Shown: positions 1 to 5,590 of the stretch, piece after piece
Position numbering within the stretch: the stretch's first letter is position 1
Layout of the letters: every line of letters begins with the position of its first letter
From: Flavobacteriales bacterium
GTDB taxonomy: Bacteria > Bacteroidota > Bacteroidia > Flavobacteriales_D > Crocinitomicaceae
Direction: 5' to 3'
Length of the DNA stretch: 5,590 bases
Assembly (NCBI GenBank): GCA_947461185.1
Contig: CANHJY010000144.1
Span: 1 to 5,590 of the forward strand
Position numbers and translations under genes: made by a program
Notes under the pieces: generated by a model
What the model was told of the DNA's origin: nothing
The model's input: the letters and a program-made list of their open reading frames with translations, nothing else
The model's database searches: none

Positions 1-1186
1 AATCCATTTCGATGAATTTGATAATGCATTTTTGAAAGACTGCAATTCCACCAATGGAACTTTTGTTAATGGAAATAAAATAAACGGAACGCTTCGTTTA
101 CATGCGAATGACATCGTGCGTTTGGGTATTGATGTCCCACTTCCATGGAATGAGTGGAGATCCGGACTCAAAAAAAATGAAAAACCAGCAACGCATACGA
201 GTGCTAATCCACGATACTTCCACGAAGAACCCGAAACAAAAAATAACAATAAATTAGTTTGGACTATTGTAATTGCTAGTGTTTCGTTATTGGTTCTTGG
301 TATATTACTTTACTTTGTTTTCAGAGGTGTTGAAAGCGGAACTTCTTCCAAAGCGGAACCAGAGATTATTGATGAGAGCAAGCCAAATGACGTTCGTGAA
401 CAACCAATCTTAAATTCGGAAAGTACTAGTGAAAGCAACAAGAAGAAGTTAACCTATGATTTTTCATGCTTAGGTGATGAAGCGGATTATGGGATGACTG
501 AAGCTATTGATGTTTTAGAATCCGTTGATAAAGAAATTACCAATAATTTATCTAAACCAGTTACCTTGAAAGAAGAAATGGATTATGGTGAATTGGTTTA
601 TGAAGATACAAGAAGTCAATATGATTTTGTTAGTTCTGGTAAAAGATTAAAAAATCTTGAAAACCTGCTTGATATCTTGGCCCGTAACATTCCAGATGCT
701 AAAGGTTTTAGATATGCGATCTTTTTATTAGATTCCGATGAATTGAATGCATTTACAGCTGGAGGAAAGATTTTTATTACAACTGCCATGTATGACTTTT
801 GTAAATCAAATGATGAATTGGCATGCGTAATTGGTCATGAAATTTATCACAACGAATTAGGTCACATAAATGAAGTTTTACAGAAAGAAAATTTACTTAC
901 CGCTGAAGGAGCGATGGTTTTAGGTGCAATTACAGCATCTTTTGGTCAAAAAAAGGAAACCCATTGCGATATGAAAGGAATTGATCTTGCAATAGCCGCT
1001 GGATTTAACGCATGTGTTTCTGTTGAACTTTGGGATAGGATGAAAAACACCTTCGGTGAAGGTTCCTATGACGCGCTTGACAATTTGTTCAGAACCCATC
1101 CTTATTCTGCCAAACGAGGCGCTTGTACTCATAACCATATCTTGACAAATTATAATTTCGATTGTAACGCGGTAAATAAACCTTGA
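1..1186 (+). CDS. FHA domain-TM-M48 zinc metallopeptidase fusion (5' end outside window)
   Basis: Probable membrane-anchored protease controlled by a cytoplasmic phosphothreonine reader. The frame is open to the left edge, so the TTG at base 32 is not the start. Numbering from the codon at base 2, residues 1-45 are the C-terminal half of an FHA domain, with the loop STNGTFVNG at 16-24; the GR and SxxH parts lie upstream. A Lys-rich linker leads to one membrane span (about 85-107). An acidic stretch follows, implying FHA inside and peptidase outside. The M48-like domain (about 160-394) has NAF..GG upstream of the catalytic helix, HEIYH at 279-283 (bases 836-850), the likely third zinc ligand Glu319 in ETHCD, an AGFNA segment, and the THP motif at 366-368 typical of M48 proteins. 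Seven cysteines lie outside the membrane. The stop TGA overlaps the next ATG by one base, implying coupled translation. The M48 assignment is strong; the substrate is unknown. Confidence 0.88.
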   Translation, partial: IHFDEFDNAFLKDCNSTNGTFVNGNKINGTLRLHANDIVRLGIDVPLPWNEWRSGLKKNEKPATHTSANPRYFHEEPETKNNNKLVWTIVIASVSLLVLGILLYFVFRGVESGTSSKAEPEIIDESKPNDVREQPILNSESTSESNKKKLTYDFSCLGDEADYGMTEAIDVLESVDKEITNNLSKPVTLKEEMDYGELVYEDTRSQYDFVSSGKRLKNLENLLDILARNIPDAKGFRYAIFLLDSDELNAFTAGGKIFITTAMYDFCKSNDELACVIGHEIYHNELGHINEVLQKENLLTAEGAMVLGAITASFGQKKETHCDMKGIDLAIAAGFNACVSVELWDRMKNTFGEGSYDALDNLFRTHPYSAKRGACTHNHILTNYNFDCNAVNKP

Positions 1187-1188
1187 TG
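1184..1188 (+). other. TGATG stop/start overlap (coupled translation)
   Basis: The peptidase stop TGA (1184-1186) and the LEA-like gene's ATG (1186-1188) share one base. No purine-rich ribosome-binding box is evident upstream. Reinitiation by terminating ribosomes is the likely way the second gene is translated, which would tie the amounts of the two products together. Confidence 0.7.
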
Positions 1189-2082
1189 AAAAAGTTTGTT
1201 CCCGCAATATTGATATCAGTTTTTGCGCTCTTGATTGTAACAGGCATTTTCATGATGTCATTGGGTGCCCCGAATGTGAAGCAAATCAAAAATAAATCCT
1301 TCACGAAAACAAAACCAGGGATGCTTTCAATGTCCTCAGAATTAACTTTGGAGAGTGATAATTGGTTTTCAATTAATGCTTATGATTTGGCAATTTCAAT
1401 TCGGTATGATTCCCATTTAATTGGAAAATCCAATTCAATCGAGAAATATCGAATTTCTTCTGGAGAAACGAGCGTACCGATCACCATTGATTATTTTCTA
1501 GATTCTATTGATCAATACATTCCGCAAAGCGACGCTAATGATTCGATACAAGCACAAGTTGAAATTTCAGGAGGCTTTACCTTTATGGGATTGAAATCGA
1601 GTCACTCCTTCAATATTTGGTTGCCAATACAACCTATGAAAAGTGCAATTTTTTCAAACCTTGCCTCTAAAAATAAATTCGTTTTGGAGAAAATTGAAGT
1701 TGCTGAATCGGATATCATGAAAACAAAACTCACCGCTGATTTTAAGTTGAGTAATGATTCCAAAATTGACTTCAATGTAGAATCTGTGTCATGCGATATA
1801 TATCTTGATAGCTCGCAGAAAACGAGCATTGCGAATTGGTCTAATTCGGATAAACAGGTGATTAAAGCAGGAGCATCACAAACATTAAATGGAATTTTTG
1901 AAGTTGATCATTTTGGTGGAATTTTTCAAGGTGTGAGTAAAGTGTTAAATGGAAATTTAGACCTTTTATTAATAGGTAAAGTAAAGTTGAATAGGAATGG
2001 TGAACGCTTTGAAATACCTTTAAAACAAAAGGTGCCATACCATCTTGTCTTCAGTCAAATTTCAAATGTAATCCCATGGTAA
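1186..2082 (+). CDS. Membrane-anchored protein with two LEA type 2/WHy-like halves
   Basis: Function unknown; 298 residues from ATG 1186. The ATG overlaps the preceding TGA by one base and is preferred over the TTG at 1183 because it gives a conventional MKK start. Residues 4-26 form a hydrophobic signal anchor or uncleaved signal peptide with no lipobox cysteine, so most of the protein should be extracytoplasmic. Two beta-rich halves follow, about 45-150 and 165-287. Each reads like a LEA type 2 (WHy) domain: alternating hydrophobics beginning LTLESDNWFSINAYDL in the first and LTADFKLSNDSKIDFNVES in the second, then a short turn, and a closing strand with a proline (WLPI; FEIPLK). The second half is the better match. 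LEA2 folds are known as small beta-sandwiches in stress proteins and envelope lipoproteins. Its place between a protease and an exporter suggests an envelope partner or substrate. The family call is by eye and moderate; a generic immunoglobulin-like sandwich is the alternative. Confidence 0.62.
   Translation: MKKFVPAILISVFALLIVTGIFMMSLGAPNVKQIKNKSFTKTKPGMLSMSSELTLESDNWFSINAYDLAISIRYDSHLIGKSNSIEKYRISSGETSVPITIDYFLDSIDQYIPQSDANDSIQAQVEISGGFTFMGLKSSHSFNIWLPIQPMKSAIFSNLASKNKFVLEKIEVAESDIMKTKLTADFKLSNDSKIDFNVESVSCDIYLDSSQKTSIANWSNSDKQVIKAGASQTLNGIFEVDHFGGIFQGVSKVLNGNLDLLLIGKVKLNRNGERFEIPLKQKVPYHLVFSQISNVIPW
2076..2082 (+). other. Seven-base ATG/TAA overlap between LEA-like and FHA-ABC genes
   Basis: The ABC gene begins with ATG at 2076-2078, and the LEA-like gene ends with TAA at 2080-2082, in a different frame. 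As at the previous junction, there is no clear Shine-Dalgarno sequence, so translational coupling is likely. Confidence 0.7.
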
Positions 2083-4439
2083 GTAATTCAAATCTTAAGT
2101 TTGGTTTTGTTGATAATAATAGGCTATTATCCAAATTTGCATTTACGAGCGGACAAATATCTGAAGTTGTTGTTGGTAGAGATGCTAAAGCACAGGTTCG
2201 TATCGATAGACCTGAAATTTCTGGTTTACATGCGCAGCTGATATTTGATGCTAATGGACAATTATTTGTCATAGATCTTGGCAGTACAAATGGAACTTTT
2301 GTGAATGGTAATCGCATTGCTCCAGGAGTTCAAACTTTAGTTAGGTCGCTAGATATTGTAGCATTTGCAAATCCAAATGGTGTTAAATTAGTTTTTAATC
2401 CTGATGATTTCCAGTCATCTGCTAATTCCATTCCACCTGTTTCCGATGCACAATTCGATTCCAAGGTTACTTTAGATAATTTATTTCGATCGAAAAGTAC
2501 AATTACTATCGGTCGTAATCCAGATAATGATCTAGTTTTATCTCATCCTTCCATCAGTAGAGCTCATGCCAAAATTGAACGAAAAGGAGATAATAAATAC
2601 TTGATTTCTGATTTAGGTTCTTTAATTGGAACTTTTGTCAATGGTCATCAGATTTCTGGTTCAACAACGATAACATCAAGTGATTCCATCTTTATTGGAA
2701 GATACCAAATTTCTGTTTCAGGTGCTGTTAGAGATCTAAGTACAGAAGTTTCTATTAAAGCGGAAAATATTCAAAAGCGTTTCAGCAATGGTAAGATTGG
2801 TCTGCATGCCTGTAGTATTGAAATGCCTGCTCAATCGCTTATTGCTGTAATGGGACCTTCTGGTTGCGGAAAGTCTACTTTATTAAAAGCGTTAAATGGC
2901 GATGCGCCTGCAACTTCAGGTAAGGTTTATATAGGTGGACTTGACTTGGAAAAGAACTACGATTATCTCAAAACGCAAATTGGATATGTTCCCCAAGATG
3001 ATATTGTTCATGCTGACCTTACTGTGGAGCAGTCACTATTCTTCGCAGCAAAGCTGAGGCTTGCACATGCAGATGATAAAATTGTTAAAGAAAAAATAGA
3101 ACAGGTTTTAGTTGATTTAAATATCGCTCAAATCAGAAAAAATTTAGTCGGAAAAATTAGTGGTGGTCAACGAAAAAGAGTAGCCATCGCTGTTGAAATC
3201 TTGAGCAATCCATTAGTTCTATTTCTTGATGAACCTACTTCGCCATTGGATCCACAAACAATAGAAGAGTTTTTAGGAATTCTGCGCACGCTTGCTAAAA
3301 AAGGTACAACGGTGGTTATGGTAACCCATAAACCTGAAGATTTGAATTATATGGATACCGTAGTTTTTCTTGCTGAGGGCGGACATTTTGTTTATCAAGG
3401 TGGCGTGAATGACTACTTGTCATTTTTTGGAGTGCAGGATACAGTAAAAGTATATTCGCAGTTAGCGATGCCTCAAGCCAAGAAGTGGATTTCCAATGAA
3501 TCAAAAGCAAACAACAATTCTAAACTTCAACCTGCTGTTAAACCTAAAAATTTGCATAATACTTCGTTTTTCAGTCAACTTTTCTGGCTTTCTATGCGGT
3601 ATTTTAGAATAAAATTTAATGATGGGTTAAATACTGCGGTATTAATTGGGCAAGCCCCAATTATCGCTGCTTTGCTTTGCTTGATATTTGATACGGTAAA
3701 TGCTTCAGTACTTTTTTTGATGGCAGTTTGTGCTGTTTGGTTTGGCGCCAATAATGCTGCGCGAGAAATTGTTTGTGAACAATCCATTTATAAAAGGGAA
3801 CGCATGTTCAATCAGCGAATTGTAACTTACATTTTTTCGAAATTAATTGTGTTGGGAACTTTTGCTGCAATTCAATCGCTGCTTTTTACAATGATTATTG
3901 CTTTTAGGTATAGTGACCTCGATCCAGCATGGAATAATGTGCCGTATACTTTTTTCTGGATGTTTGCATTATCGATTTGTGCTACCATGATGGGGCTTTT
4001 CATTTCTGCTATTGTGTCAACAACAGAAAAAGTCATGACGATAGTACCTATTATTTTGATTCCTCAAGTAATGTTGGCAGGAGCAGTTGCAAAAATTCCA
4101 AATGCTGTAGTCGAAATGCTCAGTTATTTAACTTTGTCGAGATGGGGAAATGAAGGATTCTCTTTTATTCAAGGAGATGTGCTGATGCAAGCTCCTGATA
4201 TGAAAAAAGCAATCGAATTAGCCAATCAAGGTAAAGAAGGAATTCCAATTCATGATGTTAAGGTCAACGCTGCTGAAGAATTGCAAAAAGGGTTTCATAT
4301 GGAAACTTTTGAATCTTTATTTGGCCAAGCCTCAAATAGCTTGAAACTAGATGCGGCAATTGTTGTTACGATGGCACTTTTATTTTTTGTTGGTATCTAT
4401 ATCAGTCTGAAAATGAAAGATTCAATTAAAATAAGGTAA
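2076..4439 (+). CDS. FHA-FHA-ABC ATPase-ABC2 permease, Rv1747-like half-transporter
   Basis: A 787-residue ABC half-transporter with two N-terminal phosphopeptide-reading domains, expected to work as a homodimer in the inner membrane. FHA1 (about 7-107) has GR 34-35, S49, H52 and STNG 70-73, all intact. FHA2 (about 133-217) has GR 146-147, S161 and H164, but SLIG at 182-185, so the conserved Asn is Ile. The ATPase (about 226-450) is complete: Walker A GPSGCGKST 260-268, Q-loop Gln307, signature ISGGQ 361-365, Walker B LVLFLDE 380-386, D-loop SPLD 389-392 (usually SGLD) and switch His418. After a polar linker (455-500) come about six membrane spans (520-540, 543-558, 585-610, 624-648, 652-672, 759-778), with the NBD-then-TMD order of the ABCG group and its NNAAREIV..E..IYKRERM and SRW motifs. 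The ATG at 2076 overlaps the preceding gene by 7 bases and leaves a full FHA fold. Mycobacterial Rv1747 has the same domain order and lies beside its kinase gene pknF. The substrate cannot be told. Confidence 0.93.
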   Translation: MVSNSNLKFGFVDNNRLLSKFAFTSGQISEVVVGRDAKAQVRIDRPEISGLHAQLIFDANGQLFVIDLGSTNGTFVNGNRIAPGVQTLVRSLDIVAFANPNGVKLVFNPDDFQSSANSIPPVSDAQFDSKVTLDNLFRSKSTITIGRNPDNDLVLSHPSISRAHAKIERKGDNKYLISDLGSLIGTFVNGHQISGSTTITSSDSIFIGRYQISVSGAVRDLSTEVSIKAENIQKRFSNGKIGLHACSIEMPAQSLIAVMGPSGCGKSTLLKALNGDAPATSGKVYIGGLDLEKNYDYLKTQIGYVPQDDIVHADLTVEQSLFFAAKLRLAHADDKIVKEKIEQVLVDLNIAQIRKNLVGKISGGQRKRVAIAVEILSNPLVLFLDEPTSPLDPQTIEEFLGILRTLAKKGTTVVMVTHKPEDLNYMDTVVFLAEGGHFVYQGGVNDYLSFFGVQDTVKVYSQLAMPQAKKWISNESKANNNSKLQPAVKPKNLHNTSFFSQLFWLSMRYFRIKFNDGLNTAVLIGQAPIIAALLCLIFDTVNASVLFLMAVCAVWFGANNAAREIVCEQSIYKRERMFNQRIVTYIFSKLIVLGTFAAIQSLLFTMIIAFRYSDLDPAWNNVPYTFFWMFALSICATMMGLFISAIVSTTEKVMTIVPIILIPQVMLAGAVAKIPNAVVEMLSYLTLSRWGNEGFSFIQGDVLMQAPDMKKAIELANQGKEGIPIHDVKVNAAEELQKGFHMETFESLFGQASNSLKLDAAIVVTMALLFFVGIYISLKMKDSIKIR

Positions 4440-4448
4440 TATTGTATT

Positions 4449-4847
4449 ATGGAAAAGCAACCGAGGTTTTTTAAAATAGGTCGCGCTGATGATAATGAAA
4501 TCGTTATCGATCATATCACAGTTTCTAGAAATCATGCAGAAATTTTTGTCGACCCACATGGTAATGTCTTTCTAACTGATCGAAATTCGAAATATGGTAC
4601 CATTGTCAATGGTTCTAAAATTTATGAACCGGTTATATTAAAATCAGGCGATACAATTCAAGTCGGTGACGAACAATATGTGGATTGGGAACACATTATT
4701 TTCGGAAGTTCACCTAAAAAATTTCAAAAAAATGTACCTATAATTGATGAAACGAAAAAAAAAGGTTGGAAATTTTATCTTGACGTCATCATAATTTACA
4801 TCGCTATTCTTTTAATGATCTTCATTTTATATTTGCAAAATTCATAG
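4449..4847 (+). CDS. Small FHA-domain protein with C-terminal membrane tail
   Basis: A 132-residue protein that probably docks on the inner face of the membrane. One FHA domain fills residues 4-86: GR 11-12, S26 and H29 (SRNH) are present, but the binding loop reads SKYG at 47-50, so Tyr replaces the Asn usually needed to hold the phosphopeptide backbone. A lysine-rich stretch (KKFQK, then KKK) precedes a single hydrophobic span at about 109-130, with only two residues after it. This is a tail-anchor layout with the FHA domain in the cytoplasm. The ATG follows the ABC gene after 9 bases, and the kinase gene begins 5 bases after its TAG, so it is co-transcribed with both. It may be an adaptor between kinase and transporter (inference). 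It could also be an FHA fold that no longer reads phosphothreonine. The A9 run just before the span is described separately. Confidence 0.87.
   Translation: MEKQPRFFKIGRADDNEIVIDHITVSRNHAEIFVDPHGNVFLTDRNSKYGTIVNGSKIYEPVILKSGDTIQVGDEQYVDWEHIIFGSSPKKFQKNVPIIDETKKKGWKFYLDVIIIYIAILLMIFILYLQNS
4755..4763 (+). repeat. A9 homopolymer between FHA domain and membrane tail
   Basis: Nine consecutive A's encode Lys103-105 of the small FHA protein, just before its membrane span. Gain of one A would run into TGA at 4781-4783. Loss of one A would run into TAA at 4792-4794. Either product would be a soluble FHA domain. The run is seen directly; slippage there is only a possibility. Confidence 0.5.
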
Positions 4848-4852
4848 CTGTT

Positions 4853-5590
4853 TTGGAATTTCTCAATCAAACTATAGGAAAATACCAGCTAAGCCGAGTG
4901 ATTGGTCAAGGTGGAATGGCATGTGTATATGAAGGCGTGCACGTCAAACTCGGAAATAAGGTAGCCGTAAAAGTCCTAAATCCTATTTTAGCGCGAAACA
5001 CGCAAATACGTGAGCGTTTTGAAAATGAAGCGAACTTCATGGTAAGTTTGAGTCATCCTAATATTACAAAAGTTCTCGATTTCGAAGATCATGGTGATGT
5101 TGTTGCTATTGTGATGGAGTTATTGAAAGGAGAGGAGCTTGATCAATATGTAAAGTCTAAAAAGGGGCTTCCAGAAACGGAAGTTAAAGATATTTTTAAA
5201 CAGATATGCTCGGCTTTTTCATATGCACACGATAAAGGAATCGTGCATCGTGATATTAAACCTTCAAACATTTTTATTGAGCCCAATGGCATGATAAAAG
5301 TCTTAGATTTTGGAATTGCAAAAGTTTTTGGCACTGGAAACGATATGACACAAACGGGAACTCAAATGGGTACACCGGTATACATGAGTCCTGAACAAGT
5401 TAGGGGTGAAAAGTCTATCGATCATCGATCAGATATTTATGCACTTGGCATGAATCTTTATTTCATGCTGAATGGAAAAACACCATATAACACTGATGAA
5501 ATTTCACAGTTTGATTTGTTTAATAAGATTGTTAATGAAGACATTCCCGAATTAGGTAAATTTCCGGCTTGGAATGATATCATTCAGATT
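4853..5590 (+). CDS. Hanks-type Ser/Thr protein kinase, N-terminal part (3' end outside window)
   Basis: Catalytic domain of a PknB-type kinase, 246 residues visible. All key motifs are present: glycine loop GQGGMACVY 18-26, Lys40 in VAVK, helix-C Glu59 in NEA, catalytic HRDIKPSN 132-139, DFG 152-154, and an activation loop rich in Thr (T166, T168, T170, T174) ending in SPE 179-181, with Asp194 in SDIYALG. It is therefore an RD kinase expected to be active and to autophosphorylate. The start chosen is TTG 4853, giving an N-terminus EFLNQTIGKYQLSRVIGQGG of the usual form. The frame's upstream stop is at 4781-4783. Its first ATG is codon 22, inside the glycine loop, and the only GTG is codon 16, so no conventional start fits. 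The remaining catalytic C-lobe and any membrane span or sensor domain lie beyond the edge. It is the natural source of phosphothreonine for the four FHA domains upstream. Confidence 0.93.
   Translation, partial: MEFLNQTIGKYQLSRVIGQGGMACVYEGVHVKLGNKVAVKVLNPILARNTQIRERFENEANFMVSLSHPNITKVLDFEDHGDVVAIVMELLKGEELDQYVKSKKGLPETEVKDIFKQICSAFSYAHDKGIVHRDIKPSNIFIEPNGMIKVLDFGIAKVFGTGNDMTQTGTQMGTPVYMSPEQVRGEKSIDHRSDIYALGMNLYFMLNGKTPYNTDEISQFDLFNKIVNEDIPELGKFPAWNDIIQI

Noticed and set aside
32..34. TTG at base 32 as the start of the first gene
   Set aside because: The frame is open upstream to the window edge and its codons read as an FHA strand (IHFDEFDNAFLKD) leading into the STNG loop, so the gene begins outside the window.
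1183..1185. TTG at 1183 as the start of the LEA-like gene
   Set aside because: It is immediately followed by an ATG at 1186 that gives a normal MKK signal start and the common one-base stop/start overlap.
56..2644. Near-identical 17-base stretches GGAACTTTTGTnAATGG at 56-72, 2292-2308 and 2628-2644
   Set aside because: They encode the conserved GTFVNG loop of three FHA domains. Shared protein motif and similar codon choice explain them; similarity stops at the motif.
4440..4448. Nine-base gap between the ABC and small FHA genes as a promoter or terminator site
   Set aside because: It is too short and no hairpin or promoter boxes are visible; the genes are best read as one transcript.
920..5334. 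Minus-strand open frames (920-1207, 1089-1304, 1602-1829, 2051-2317, 3316-3510, 3575-3787, 5143-5334)
   Set aside because: All lie opposite well-supported genes, are short and show no recognisable domain or membrane pattern of their own.
5417..5430. Tandem ATCGATC heptamers as a possible operator or repeat
   Set aside because: They lie inside the kinase domain encoding SIDHRSD, next to the invariant Asp, so coding constraint explains them.

Overview
The window is a single block of five densely packed genes, all on the + strand. Together they look like one phosphorylation-signalling operon acting at the cell envelope. The DNA is visibly AT-rich. Genes overlap or abut by a few bases, and no clear Shine-Dalgarno boxes precede the starts. 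This pattern, with FHA/kinase proteins beside a LEA-like protein, suggests a member of the Bacteroidota. That assignment is inferred from style and not proven by a marker gene. Both ends of the operon run out of the window, and no promoter, terminator, RNA gene, CRISPR array or mobile element is visible.

Layout: (1) bases 1-1186 hold the 3' part of a gene for a fusion protein: an FHA domain (only its C-terminal half is in view), one membrane span, then an extracytoplasmic M48-type zinc metallopeptidase with intact HExxH and downstream Glu. (2) 1186-2082 encodes a 298-residue membrane-anchored protein with two LEA type 2/WHy-like halves. (3) 2076-4439 encodes a 787-residue FHA-FHA-ABC ATPase-ABC2 permease, the architecture of mycobacterial Rv1747. 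(4) 4449-4847 encodes a 132-residue FHA protein with a C-terminal membrane tail. (5) 4853 to the right edge is the N-terminal 246 residues of a Hanks-type Ser/Thr protein kinase that appears to start at TTG.

Working model (inference): the kinase phosphorylates threonines on itself and/or its neighbours. The FHA domains (four in three proteins) read those marks on the inner face of the membrane. The outputs are an exporter and, across the membrane, a protease, with the LEA-like protein as an extracytoplasmic partner. Two of the four FHA domains lack the conserved Asn of the phosphopeptide-binding loop, so some may be structural or altered readers. The FHA-TM-M48 fusion is the least familiar element and the best candidate for new biology.
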